The notes: generated from the letters alone by a model not told the origin. DNA of 29,935 nt from Amphimedon queenslandica (GCF_000090795.2 NW_003546861.1:4305-34239), one strand, 5' to 3'; shown: positions 9,528-20,160, numbered from the stretch's first letter. Program-made: numbers and translations.

Positions 9528-9934
9528 GAACATGCTTTTAACTGTAAATGTAGTTGTTTCCCTTCAATTAGACAAAATGAACTTCATGATACTACTGCTG
9601 ATTTACTAACTGAGACTTGCTCTAATGTAATGATTGAGCCTACTGTACAACCTCTTTCTGGAGAAGCTCTAAAATATTGTTCTGCAATTAAGTATGATAA
9701 TGCTCATGTTGATATTTCAGTCTCAACTTTCTGGTCTCTTTTCTTGATGTTCGTGTCTTAAATCCTTTCTCCTCAATGTATAAAATTTCAAACTTGAAGA
9801 TATGTCAGACAAAAAATTAGAAAGAAAAGGGATGTTATGAAGAAAGAATAAGAAATGTAGAGCGTGGTTCCTTTACACCTTCAGTTGTTGCTACATCTGG
9901 TGGTATGAGCCCTTCAAATGAATTACTTACTTAA
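9528..9934 (+). pseudogene. Reverse-transcriptase gene tail, fused to Gag fragment
   Basis: The frame continues from the Gag piece without a stop but the content changes to HAFNCKCSCFPSIRQNELHD, then ADLLTETCSNV, IEPTVQPLSGEAL, HVDISVSTFW, and after frameshifts NVERGSFTPSVVATSGGMSP with a TAA at 9932. This series of motifs is, as I recall, the region downstream of the polymerase core in some invertebrate reverse-transcriptase elements (the GSFTPLVFSTSGGM block is characteristic). It does not belong to BEL/Pao Gag. The junction near 9510-9528 is therefore a chimera of two elements. The element family is not certain. Confidence 0.5.
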
Positions 9935-9944
9935 TAATGTAGGA

Positions 9945-10125
9945 TAGTGTCCTTTACTCTTATACAGTTGCATTACTTGTGTTAGAAGGATTTTATTTAA
10001 TGTAAAAGATGGTAATGTGTATTGTCTACTTATTATTAGTGTAATTCACCTTAGTAGTGTAGCATAGTGTCCTTTACTGTTATACAAATGTATTACGTCT
10101 TGTGTTAGGAGTATCTAATTATATA
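9945..10125 (+). repeat. Dispersed repeat R, two tandem partial copies
   Basis: Contains TAGTGTCCTTTACTSTTATACA followed by GTGTTAGRAG twice, with GGTAATGTGTATTGT and TTAGTGTAATTCACCTTAGT between them. The same words recur at 10740-10830 and, in both orientations, at 13600-14070. It looks like a short non-autonomous element of about 120 bp; ends are not defined. Confidence 0.7.
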
Positions 10126-10739
10126 TCTCTTTGCCTGACAATTTGTTGTAGAACTACAACATGGTAATAACAATTAATAAAAAACAGTTACCACACCTCT
10201 TTTTAGGGCAAGCTCTTGCGTTTTACAGGAAACCACACCTAACCTACACCTTGGCAGAAATTGGTATTGAATAATATTAGCGGTAAATAGAAACTTTAGT
10301 AAATAATAGAAAAGTGAAAGAATGCTTTGTCGGCACATTGATGTAATTGCTATTCAACACTTATTTTTTATGCAAAAAGTTGACTATTCGTTGATCTTAT
10401 TGGTTAAGTCATTGATTGAATAATCTAACACTAATGGAGTATGTAAAAGCAATGAAACTGGTTGTAGTAAATGCAGCAGCTCAAATTTATGTAGGTGCAA
10501 GCAGTGAAGGTGCTTTGGAGCACTTTTAGTGAATGGAATAGAATTTGCAGGTATACTGAGAGCTCTTGAAAGGCACAAAGATTCTCTATAAAAATGATCA
10601 AAATGGCTTATTGGGCGAGGTCAAGCGGTATGGTGTCCAAAAACGCACATGATTTGAGTGGTTTCCATGACAACATGAATAATTCAAAACGTCCAAAAGA
10701 CTAATTTTTATAACTTTGTTGTGTAAGGAAAAGGAATAT
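10126..10739. other. No clear gene; one Cys-rich trace
   Basis: Non-coding, AT-rich. One short + strand stretch (about 10432-10500) reads VCKSNETGCSKCSSSNLCRC and is then stopped; it may be a zinc-binding remnant of some element but I cannot place it. Confidence 0.35.
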
Positions 10740-10830
10740 AAAATATGGCAATGTGTATTGTTACTTATAATTAATATAATTCACCTAAATAGAGTAGCAT
10801 ACTATCTTTTCCTGTTATACACTGCTTTTG
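10740..10830 (+). repeat. Dispersed repeat R, diverged copy
   Basis: GGCAATGTGTATTGTTACTT, TAATATAATTCACCTAAATA and GAGTAGCATACTATCTTTTC match the R unit at 9945-10125 with substitutions. It lacks the last third of the unit. Confidence 0.6.
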
Positions 10831-11027
10831 TCACTGCATGCTTTATCAAATACCTTTGTCACAGAAAAATAGTAATTAAAATTTGGTTATGTTAAATTTT
10901 CTACTGTCCTTAATGATTTTGAAATGAAACTCTTTATTGTCGTTGAGAAGTGAGTGAAGGGTATGGAGATGATGAATTTAGTTTTGATTTATGTAGACAT
11001 CAACTAAATGAGTGAAGCAGGTTTCAT

Positions 11028-11317
11028 GTAGTGATGGATGTATGTGTAGAGAGATTGAGACCAGTATTGAGTGAAAGTTCCTACGTGTAGTGATTTATGT
11101 ACATGTAGAGAGATCGAGACCTGTATTGATTGAAAGTTTCTAGGTGTAGTAATCGATGGACATTTAGAGAGATCAAGACCTGTATTGAATGAAACTTCTT
11201 ATGTGTACTGATGGATATACATATAGAGAGATACAGACCTGTACTGAGTAAAAGTTCCTACGTGTAGTGATGGATGTACTTTTAGAGAGATCGAGACCTG
11301 TATTAAGTAAAAGTTAC
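11028..11317 (+). repeat. 59-bp minisatellite, five copies
   Basis: The word AGAGAGAT recurs at about 11048, 11107, 11166, 11225 and 11284, a constant 59-bp period. The unit reads roughly GTGTAGTGATGGATGTACAT, then AGAGAGATCGAGACCTGTAT, then TGAGTGAAAGTTCCTACG. One more unit start lies at 11970, beyond a 648-bp insertion. Confidence 0.9.
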
Positions 11318-11319
11318 TA

Positions 11320-11967
11320 TAGTCGGTTTCAGTTGAGAAGAAACGGAAGTAAATCAATATTTTCGTCATTAAAACGTCACGTGTAGCCCCGCCCAAACAT
11401 GGCTGCAGTCTGCAAGCTCTGTCATTCTTCGAGTGTTTCTTCTCCTTTAACTTACTTTACTATCTATTGTACCTCTGCAGTGGTTGCTGCTACCTCCATC
11501 TATCCTTTTCTTGTTTTTGGTGCCTGCTTTTAGTTCGTATAGAGCTCGGAATACGGGTGAATCAACGAGTGTACTGGCAATGAAGAACAACTAAGATTGA
11601 GAAGGCTGTGGAGTGATATAGCAAGAATTATCCTCAAGAGAAAGCTCCTAGTTGAATATTAGTAGGTCTAGAGAGCTTGATATGTTTTGTTTTATTTTTA
11701 AAATAAAAAAACATTATTTTTTGACTAAATGTAATGAGATGCAAATTATATTCATCGGAGTGACGCACACGATTCGTCATGGCGGCTCCTTTCATCTCAA
11801 GCGGAAGAACCCGTTTAGAACCTTCCAGAGTACCTAGAAACTCAAAAAATTGGTAAGGATTTTCGGAAGAACCCGTTATGCAGCTATGCCAAATTTCAAT
11901 TTGCTAGCATTAGTGACAAAAAAGTTATAAGGGGTGGTGGTGGTTTCTTCTCAACTGAAACCGACTA
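11320..11967. mobile_element. TA-flanked 648-bp TIR element
   Basis: Perfect 25-bp inverted ends (starting TAGTCGGTTTCAGTTG at 11320, reverse complement ending at 11967) are flanked by TA on both sides. The flanks AGTTAC-TA and TA-AGTGTAGTGATGG rejoin to a normal 59-bp unit (AGTTCC-TA-CGTGTAGTGATGG), so TA was duplicated, as in Tc1/mariner-type elements. There is no transposase. Inside are ACGTCACGTG and CCCCGCCC followed by an ATG (11398) opening MAAVCKLCHSSSVSSPLTYF, which runs to a TAG near 11531. The element is non-autonomous. Confidence 0.8.
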
Positions 11968-12350
11968 TAAGTGTAGTGATGGATGTACAAGTAAATGCTA
12001 GAGAGGGTAATAGGATGAACAAAAAAGACAGAAAAGAGACAAATATGGAAAGGAAGAGAGACAGAAAAAAAACAGTTATCCAAAAGAACTGGAACAGAGT
12101 GAGAGTTAAGAACAGTGTGTGTACTTAGAAGTGACATACAGCAAGAGATGAACTCAAATGAGAAAGTGTGTGGAAAGAAATGACACTTGTCAAACATGTG
12201 ATAGAAGGTAGAACGGCACTTACAGGCTAAAGGAAATCTGGAGAGTGCATTAGAGTAACTTCACTTGCAAAACAAGAGAGAGAATACACCAGGTACATGT
12301 GAATGGCTAACAAAAATTCTTATTAAGTGCAGTTAATATCATGGCTTACC
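11968..12350. other. Last minisatellite unit and purine-rich spacer
   Basis: Begins with one 59-bp-unit start (GTGTAGTGATGGATGTACAA), then a purine-rich stretch (about 12000-12110). Open frames there are biased by composition (NKKDRKETNMERKRDRKK). No gene is recognised. Confidence 0.5.
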
Positions 12351-15300
12351 TTATGACATCGAGAAAGTCCTGAGGCAAAGAGGACACTGCACATACAAGT
12401 CAATCAGAAAGACTGGCAGTTGTGACCAACAAGGCCACATATACTGCTGCTTCCTCCTCCTTTTAGGAGCTGACGGAGCACCCATACTAGTCCCTGCCAG
12501 AGATGGCGCTTCAGGTGTACAGTGGGCTGATGATGCAAGCTTTGCAACAGAAGGCAAGGGGCATGTCTTGTTCTTGCTTTTGTCTCGACAAAATTAATAT
12601 TCCTAATTTTTTCATATAAGTATGACTGCCTTTCTGGTCATAACTTCTTTTGTAGTACTACCTCTGGCAGTGTATCAGAAGAAGGCAGGGTATAATCATC
12701 TCTCAATAAACTTACTTTTCTGATGCTACAGTCTATTGATACTTGAGCTAAGAAGTGTCCCTGCAGTAGTGAATCCTTTTCAAGCGTGATATAGTGAATC
12801 TTTTTATTTCGTCTATGCGCTTAAAAAACATTGCATAAAGAACGTCCAATCAAAGCAATGCACAAAAACCTCTCCTACGCTATATCCAACCAATTGGTAA
12901 ACAATCACTACTGCAGAATCATCAATAACTTTAGCAATATCCTCTAAGGAATCTACTGCAGTCTTCTTAAGAAGCTGTTTGATGAGCCCAAGTCACCAGT
13001 CTGGTGAGAACTTAGTATGCCCAACTGGAAGAAAGGAGATCTTGATAGATTTATTCCTGTGTGTCTACTCTCAAGGCCAAATATTGAATAGGAGTATTAT
13101 TCTTATTTTGACCTGTACAGTTGTCAGCATTGAGATGATCATACTAGCATTGACGCCATGGTTTTTCAATGTAGTGATGGACATAGCTGACAACAGTACT
13201 TGCCCCTTCCCAGTGTTCATTGCCTTATCCACTAGATATGTTACCTGCTTAGGGAATGCTTCACAACAAACCCCAAACAAGCCACATTTTCTTGGTGTTA
13301 AGAAGTAGATGGGACCAGGCTGCAATGGATCAATGGGGTAATGCACCTGCATATATTAATTTTAGGATGAACATATGTAAGAATACTAACTGACTTACTT
13401 GTTGTGCATAGTCAAAGCTATAGTGAAGTTTGACCTCCACTTGGTTCACTGGACTTAAGCTGGTTAAGTCCAGCTTCTTGATGGCATCTTTAGTCCTCTT
13501 CAACACTTCCCTGAAGTAATCTCTCTCCCTCCTACAAGATCAATATGGTGCTTTGCACCTACTATTGCCTACAAAACATTTCAGATATTAGTGACACAAG
13601 CAATACAAGTATATAACAGTAATGGACACTATGCTACGCTACTAAGGTGAATTATACTAATAATAAGTACACAATACACATTACCATGCTTGTTATTATT
13701 AGTATAATTCACTTTAGTAGCGTAGCATGGTGTCCCTTACTGTTATACAGTTGTATTGCTTGATGTGTTAGGAGCTTCTAATTATTGTATAAGTACACAA
13801 TACACATTACCATTAGATATACAATGAGAAGCTCCTAATGCATCAAGCAAAACAACTTTATAACAGTAAAGCACACAATGCTACACTATTCAAGTAAGTT
13901 ATACAAATAAGAGGTACACAATCCACATTACCATATACAATTAGATACTCCTAACACATCAAACAATGCAATTGTATTACAGGAAAGGACACTATGCTAC
14001 ACTACCAAGGTGAATTACACTAATAAGTACACAATACACACTACATTCTTTTGTATAGAATTAGATACTCGTCATAGATAGAGAGAAAGTACTGAACAAT
14101 CATGTAGTATCATTATTTTTCATCTTCAATGTAATAAGAAAATAACAAACTAAAGACAAAGTTACTGACTATTGTACAGGCAAGAATAATTACATTGTTA
14201 TGATTAATAAATGTACCTTGGACTGATTCTCAATCTCACACAGCAATCCATAAAATTGCAGTGCTGTTCTTCTTGCACGTCCAGCATAATTCCGTCATTG
14301 GCTTGATGCTGTAAATGTGGGGAACATACTTTCTCCATATTCTTTTAAAGGAACTTTCACTGAGAGCATGTTCCTTACCAGCATTAGCATACTGCCTGTA
14401 AACCATGCGTCAGGACACACTGGACAGCAATAGCTTAGCCTGTTCGTAATATCACACTCCAGGTATTCTCCCAGTAGTAAAATGACATAGTCTTCACCAT
14501 AGTTCTCCAAAAATGCTACCACATTTTAATGCCTTCCACAGAGAGAGCATGACATGGAATGCAACCAATGTTCCTAGAACCCTACAATTAAAATTTTAAT
14601 TATTCTACTTAGGATTATTTTTAATACTTTTAACTAGGTTTCATTCCATTTTGAAGGAAATGCTTTCTCCAGTTCTTTGTAGGTACCATTCCTAATACTA
14701 TAGATAAACAAGAAGAGCTTCTTACATATCTATTTTCAAAAGGTAAGAAATTATTATTTGTTATAGATATTTTGTCTTCAATGCTTTCTTTCCCCTGTAT
14801 TCATACTGCTCAGTCTTATTCCTTTCAACAGTTTCACAAGCTGTTGAAGACATCAGGTGTCCAAGAATAGTCATCTCCAGTTGGTCTTTTATCAGTTCTT
14901 ACAAATCCCAGTGAACTGTCATCAGATCATCCTTGTCAAACAGTGAGTGGCACTTCTTTCCACAACACCCACTAGAGTATAATCCCTGAATTTCCTCCCA
15001 CTCTCTCAAATCCACAGCTCTCTCATTCAGCTCTAGATCCTCTAGCTTCACAACTATGGTGTTGCTAGTTGCAGGAGTGATGAGTTGTTCTTCTTCATGA
15101 TACTCCTCTTCCTGCTGCTCCAGGTTCTGTGAAAGCTTCTGCTGTGATGTGAAGTGCAGCTGCTCCAGGGTTTGTTTGACAGGAGCCCATCACACCTCTT
15201 CACCATCATCGCTCCAAATATCATTTGGGATAATAATAGTTGCTTTATTTATTTTTTGTTATCAGTTGTTAATGTTTTTGTAGAAACAAGTAAAACAATA

Positions 15301-15436
15301 TTTATTACTAATAATTATAGTATAGGTTACCTTGGCTCTGCGTAGGAGAGTAGAACTATTCTCCTAGCAGAGTGAGAGAAGTAGAATCCTCTGTGTTCCC
15401 TGTGTTCAGAAGCTTTGCTATTTCCTCCGCAGACAT
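12351..15436 (-). pseudogene. DUF7869-type transposon protein, multi-exon remnant
   Basis: A large gene can be followed along the - strand. The start at 15436 gives MSAEEIAKLLNTGNTEDSTS, with an internal TAG and a CAAG|GTAACC donor at 15331. Exon 2 (about 15230-14720): SDDGEEV, QTLEQLHFTSQQKL, GCCGKKCHSLFDKDDLMTVH, YEYRGKKAL. Then VVAFLENYGEDYVILLLGEY (14522), HALSESSFKRIWRKYVPHIY, MTELCWTCKKNSTAI (about 14265), VLKRTKDAIKKLDLTSLSP and LHYSFDYAQQ. A 52-bp intron (13347-13398) leads to VHYPIDPLQPGPIYFLTPRK, CGLFGVCCEAFPKQ, LNADNCTGQNKNN, HTKFSPDW-stop-LGLIKQ, VSLLRDDYTLPSSDTLPEVV, ERQSYLYEKIRNI and KNKTCPLPSVAKL up to TAA at 12351. The order follows DUF7869-type proteins as I recall them; function as a transposase is not established. 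Many frameshifts and stops. Confidence 0.75.
13600..14070. repeat. Cluster of R repeats in alternating orientation
   Basis: At least four copies of the R unit lie here: minus (about 13600-13690), plus (13691-13790), minus (13791-13925), minus (13926-14060). The first two form a hairpin with arms of about 55 bp (13612-13666 and 13693-13747) around a 26-bp loop. The cluster sits inside the DUF7869-type gene between its CWTCKKNS and VLKRTKDA blocks, so it entered an intron or interrupted an exon. Confidence 0.75.
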
Positions 15437-15545
15437 CCTCAAAAGCGTTAACAGTACTGTAGAATTTGTAAATTAGTGTTGCCATGGTTACCCTCGTGAT
15501 GTCATCGACACGTCATACAACACCCGCCCATGCAATTACCTTGAC
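15437..15545 (-). promoter_or_regulatory. CREB/ATF- and GC-box-like promoter of DUF7869 gene
   Basis: Upstream of the start at 15436 lie GTGATGTCATCG, CACGTCAT and CACCCGCCCA within 15500-15535. This repeats the layout before the helicase gene (6318-6390) and inside the 648-bp element. Role inferred from motifs only. Confidence 0.4.
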
Positions 15546-15674
15546 ATGGACTTTTGGGGAGATCTTGGTATCTGAAGGCAGGTATTGCAACATATCAAAT
15601 AAAAAAATTTTGCCACAAAAATTATTGTATCAATTATTTGGCCTTATCTAAGTTGGACTTAGGTCGATTTTCTT

Positions 15675-15902
15675 AGACATGTCGCATATTTTGTCTTAAA
15701 TGTCAATGGTCGTAATGATACCGTCAGTATAGATCGATTAAAGACTGCTCATGTTGATTCCGTTATTTGAACTACTACTGACAACAATACTCCTAACACT
15801 CGTAATACTAATCATACTGCTACTCCGCCTACTACTTCCACTCTGGTCACACATACTCGTTTAGGATGCCAAGTTTGTTTTCCATCTTGTCTCGATTTGT
15901 AA
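15675..15902 (+). pseudogene. Gypsy-type LTR retrotransposon, pol C-terminus
   Basis: The frame reads FVLNVNGRNDTVSIDRLKTA, the segment after the integrase core in Ty3/Gypsy polyproteins, where the protein binds DNA or chromatin. After a stop and frameshift near 15768 comes a Thr/Asn-rich tail ending TRLGCQVCFPSCLDL and TAA at 15900; this resembles the usual TRSGRxVxxP end. Only the last about 70 codons remain. Integrase core, reverse transcriptase and 5' LTR are absent from the window. Confidence 0.6.
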
Positions 15903-15929
15903 GGTATCATTACACTGGTGAGGGAGTAT

Positions 15930-16100
15930 TGTAGTGGACGGTTACCTATTATTACAATTATTATTATTATCATGATTACAATTACTGTTATTGTTATAAC
16001 TTAAGTGCACATGCACATAACCCTTTATCTCGTCTGAGATTTCTCACTCATCTTAGTATCTTTTCTTCGTAACAGTTGTGTCCTTTGTTTTTGTTATCAA
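15930..16100 (+). repeat. Candidate start of the Gypsy 3' LTR
   Basis: A purine-rich tract (GGTGAGGGAGTA, 15917-15928) precedes TGTAGTGGACGGTTACC at 15930, as expected for a polypurine tract and LTR start. The end is not identifiable because no second LTR is in the window; the end coordinate is a guess. Confidence 0.3.
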
Positions 16101-16829
16101 AGAGAATCTTGTTCGCCTTAGTGCTATTCGTCATGGTAAACTGGCTGCAGTTGATCTATAGCCTTCTCATTTTAGCTCTTTATTAGTTGGTATTACCAAT
16201 AACTCTGGTGATACCACACACTTAATAAGGGAGTAAATGCTTTATGCTGATGTACTCCTTTGTCATTGCTAGGGTTTTCTCTCCTATGTTTGCTCAAATT
16301 GCCTTGAATTGAATCTGTTACCACAGCTTCTATCAAAGATAAGATGCACCTCCTGAATGCCATTTGTAAGGTGTGCTTAATAAATCAAGTCAACAAAAAT
16401 TTGAGCATTCTATTATTGTTGTGGCACATCTTCAAGGTTATTGTATTAATGATAAATATTGCATTAAATACAACTGTCTGAGGTGGTCTAGATAGTTCAG
16501 TTGTAAATACAGGTAGGGCAGACTTTATATCTAAATCACATTTTATTTCTCGAAAGACTTTTTGATGACTTACGTGGATGGCAGTTGTCATCTGCTAAAG
16601 CACTAGGGTAAACTGAATATTATTCTGATGTAATTGCCTGCCCTGTATGCATAAACCAAGCTAAGCATCGTTTTTGGCATTTTATCATTTGCTCAGATTC
16701 TTTTATTTTGTATGAATTATTTTTCCCCTTTTTTAATTATAAAGCCATTGTGAGCAGCTTTGTCCTATGTCATGTTACATTACTTGTAGTCCTCTGATGA
16801 AGCAGCTAATATATAACAAATTGTGTCAC
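16101..16829. other. No identified gene; weak coding traces
   Basis: Short traces only: SAIRHGKLAAVDL on + (about 16118-16158, then stop) and a 68-codon open frame on - at 16385-16591 containing REIKCDLDIKSALPVFTT. The latter may belong to the - strand remnant that follows. No family can be named. Confidence 0.3.
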
Positions 16830-17262
16830 TCCTCAGTACCTATACTTCTAAAATTGAGCATATCATTTTCTTGTGCTGAGGCTCCAACTTGGTCAGTGAA
16901 AACATTAAGTAATCCCCTCTCATTGACGGCATGATGCCAAAATAACTTTTTGTCTGCTATGACTGCAGTCATAACTGTACATTCTATTCTTTGCACTTTT
17001 GTTCTGATGTAAGGTCAATGATGTTTGCATAATGCTTTTCTGTGTGGCAATTGTCTGAAAAAAATATTGTGCTTGAAATCGTTGCAGGCTTTAATTCGAA
17101 AATTGAAAAATAGTAATGTCTTTTGAAGGTAAGCTTCTGTGGGGTAAGTAATCGCTGACATTAAGTCTTTGTTGATACACATCTCATGTGCTTTGTCAAG
17201 TGCCCCGGATCTTCATTCCTCACCAGACCACAAAACTGCCTTACCTAAAGAAATTAATTATT
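16830..17262 (-). pseudogene. Unidentified transposon-like protein remnant
   Basis: Minus-strand coding traces in consistent order: [50 protein letters not shown] (17210-17080), then after a gap TAVIADKKLFWHHAVNERGL, NVFTDQVGASAQEND and MLNFRSIGTEE up to a TGA near 16832. The composition and hydrophobic pattern are protein-like and the blocks resemble the C-terminal part of a large uncharacterised protein that I recall from sponge and cnidarian genomes. No domain name or function can be given. Frameshifts and stops separate the blocks. Confidence 0.4.
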
Positions 17263-17969
17263 TCTGAGGGATATGTTATAATACCTGGGAGATGTGTAGG
17301 GATTAAGCGTCAATAAAGATGCCAGTAGTATTCTGTAATAACAGTTGCCACTACTTTTATACTATCATTTCTCAACTCCCTATTAGAACTGTGTATTGAT
17401 AAGAAAAGAGTGACATATGCTTTGCAATCTGCAAAGATAAAGTGACTCCAAAGTCTCCATGTTTTCTTATGATACATCTTTCATTGACAAGTTCATAAAA
17501 ACTCTCAAACAACTTGTTTTCTTCCATAAATTCAATAACTTCCTCCAGCAATGCTGTTGTTGGTATTGTTTATTTGGCAAAGCCTTGTCGCAGAAGCTTA
17601 GTTCATTGGCTGACTATCTTTGGATACTGGAGATGCAAGAATAGTGATAACATGTTTCTATGTAACGGTTCCCATACCTATAGCAATAAATTGTGTTTTC
17701 TTGAAATTGCTACACTTTTCCAGTGAAGTCAATGTCTAGCCTTCTTAGCGCAGCAATTTCCACTGAAGTATAATTTGAATATCGTTTAGTCACCTGGCAA
17801 AAGCAGAAGCATTTTTAGAAATTGACCATATCTTTGTTTAATGGCTAATAAATGTTGGTAGCTCTTCACATGCCATGCAATTAAAACATATTTATGTGCA
17901 GATTTTTTTAATAAACTTATTCAACTCTTAGCTAAATGTAGGATGGTCTTATTACTATCAGCATTTTCA
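17263..17969. other. No recognised feature
   Basis: Two overlapping open frames of 61 and 70 codons lie on + at 17459-17726, and a - strand frame reads EVIEFMEENKLFESFYELV (about 17495-17550). The latter could extend the preceding remnant upstream. I see no recognisable domain. Confidence 0.3.
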
Positions 17970-18545
17970 TTAACCCTTTCACGGTCGGGGTTAAAAATAT
18001 TAAAATCATCCCAACGCCAGATGTTTCATGCAATGAGATAGCTGCAAATGTAGTTGCTATTAACTCTGGTGGACCGGGTTAATAATTATAATTAACTGCA
18101 TGGGCAGTTGTTTGCACTGTGGGATAGCAGCTACATACAGTTGCTAAAACATGAAAATAGCAACCAAAAATGACAGATGCATCTTGTTATGGGACAAAGG
18201 GGCACTGAAAGTGTTTGTACAGTTTCAAACCATTGTTCCACAAGTCACCATTTAGTAATAATGCAGTAATGTAGCTTAGAAATTTTATCACAAATATGAA
18301 GCAGCAGTAATGAACAGTAATTATGACATCAAACAATAGTGCAAGTGGATATACAATGTCTAGCAATGATTTAGAGCTTTCCTTATTTCACAAGTGAAGA
18401 AAATAAGCAAGAAAGAAAGCCTAGTATCACAACCTCAACACCATGCCCAGTTCTCTTCTCTATGGCAAGAGGGCATAAAAACATAAAAACATGAATGTTT
18501 TTAGTTTACAAATGCCTTTTACAGGTCCTACTCCAGGTATCCTGT
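17970..18545 (+). repeat. TTAA-anchored repeat, copy 1
   Basis: Begins TTAACCCTTTCACGGTC (17970), a CCC-after-TTAA end like those of piggyBac-type elements. The body includes GGGACAAAGGGGCACTGAAA (about 18192), AGAAAGAAAGCCTAG and AACACCATGCCCAG, all shared with copies at 20925-21386 and (reversed) 23570-24037. The right end is not visible, probably cut by the retrotransposon piece that follows. No transposase is seen. Confidence 0.65.
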
Positions 18546-18827
18546 AGGTGTTAGCCTTGTTGTCTCAATACAGACAGAGAAATAGGAGAAAACTCACTCC
18601 ATGTCTCAGTTGCTTTCAGATGGCTACCTGTGTCAAGGCTCACCCTTTTCTACTTGCTGGTTCTTATGTGTTTAAAACGGGCCACAAAGCCAGGTTGTTG
18701 TATGAATTCTATTGGTAGTATTTTTCCCCTTGTTCTTAGCGTCTCTCTTGCTCTGAGATACGTGTTCCCTGTGTTTCTCTTAAGCTGAGTCTTAAACCCC
18801 TGTGATTCTGCTGGTATTGTTTCTCCT

Positions 18828-18852
18828 GACTAGCCACAAAGTTTGGCTAGTC
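18828..18852. repeat. Hairpin GACTAGCCA / TGGCTAGTC
   Basis: Perfect 9-bp arms (18828-18836 and 18844-18852) around a 7-nt loop, in the probable 5' untranslated region of the ORF1 that starts at 18984. Confidence 0.6.
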
Positions 18853-18983
18853 CTCGTTTCTTGAGCAGTATAGTCTGTAACCTTATTGCTAGACCACCCT
18901 GCGCTATAAAGGCCTCTTCTTTTAGTCCAAAGAGCTTATAATTAGTCAATTTAAAACAGGTAGCCAAGAGAGTGTCGGTCGAC

Positions 18984-20160
18984 ATGAAAGGTAAAAAAAC
19001 GGATATTATTCTCAGTCTGGAAAAATGTTCTTGAAGTGCACTTCAGAATGCACTTGCAGAAGTGGTTGGAAACTCTTCCTCCCCCATGCGCAACGTAACG
19101 CCTCATCTATCTCAGTCCCACGCTCAAACTGTAGGTCCCACATATCTGGGGGTGGATCTACCACCTGTCCAGTGTGTCAAGATATCATTCTGGACAAGCC
19201 AGATGGGGTGGTGGTACTCTATTGTGAGGGGATCTGTAATGCTTGGATTCATCGCCGTTGTGCAGGATTGTCTCTAACCGCTTTTGCTGCCATAAACAAT
19301 GATTCTGGTAAAGCTGAAAAACCTTACGAATGTCCCCACAGCCATCTAGTAAGTATGTTGCAAGAGATCACTGTTTTATCTTCTGCTGTTGAGGCTTTAG
19401 ACAACATTTATGAGTTATTACGTCAGGAAGTTTATCCCAGGCTGTACCTCCTCACATCAATCCTCCTGAATCTCCAACACAACAACATGGTTGGGACTCT
19501 CGATCGAACTGTACCCCCTCTCGCTTATCCTCCCACCCACGTAGAGACCCCCAGTCATCCATCTCAATCTAGAAGGTTTAACATTGTTTTATCTTGAATT
19601 GAGTAACATCACCCCAGTACTCCTAGATCTGTACGCCTATCCCAAGACATTGCGTTAGTGTCCTCTTTCCTGGACAAATTAGACGACTTTTTCAGAGCAG
19701 TCTAATCCAGACTGTATACGTCTGGGAAAATTTAGTGCTACCAGCTCCTGCCCAATTCTGGTAACTTTAAACCGAGTAAATGATGTAACTAAAATTTTAT
19801 CAAACAAGCACAAATTTTTGGACTGTTCTCCTGGGACACTTATTAGACCAGATTTGTCTCCAAGTCAGAGAAAAGCAACTTCCTTACTTCTTTGAGAATG
19901 TCGCAAGCTTCTCCAAACTGGCAAAACTGACTGGTCAATTCGCATGAACTCTACGTCTTTATTTCTCAATGGCTCTAAGGATGGGTCTGTATTAGAGGGT
20001 GTATACACTCAGTGTCCCCCTGTTCCTTTATCTGATTCATCTGAGCCTGCCCCAGCTACAGATCAGACGCTAGGTGAACCTGTGGATGAGTCAGCAAATC
20101 AGATAGGTTCTCCAACCCAGACCTCCAACACAAGCAGTCCCACTCTTCAAAACCAGGGGT
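18984..20160 (+). pseudogene. Non-LTR retrotransposon ORF1 with PHD finger
   Basis: ORF1 proteins of non-LTR retrotransposons bind the element RNA. The ATG at 18984 opens MKGKKTDIILSLEKCS, a TGA follows, then ALAEVVGNSSS. After a frameshift near 19140 comes a PHD finger: CPVCQDIILDKPDGVVV, LYCEGICNAWIHRRCAGLS, then YECPHSHL. The expected final CPxC pair reads CPHS, so one zinc ligand is lost. After the TGA at 19595 an RNA-binding segment follows: LGKFSATSSCPILVTLNRV, DVTKILSNKHKFL, IRPDLSPSQRKATSLLL and IRMNSTSLFLN, resembling the L1-type ORF1 RRM/CTD region. A Pro/Ser-rich tail ends at 20162. Stops and frameshifts make it inactive. Confidence 0.75.

Noticed and set aside
10384-10578. 64-codon - strand frame, and the antisense Cys-rich + strand trace
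   Set aside because: Too short, stopped, and without neighbouring exons or a known pattern.
12979-13308. 109-codon + strand frame
   Set aside because: Shadow of the DUF7869-type gene, whose conserved motifs read on -.
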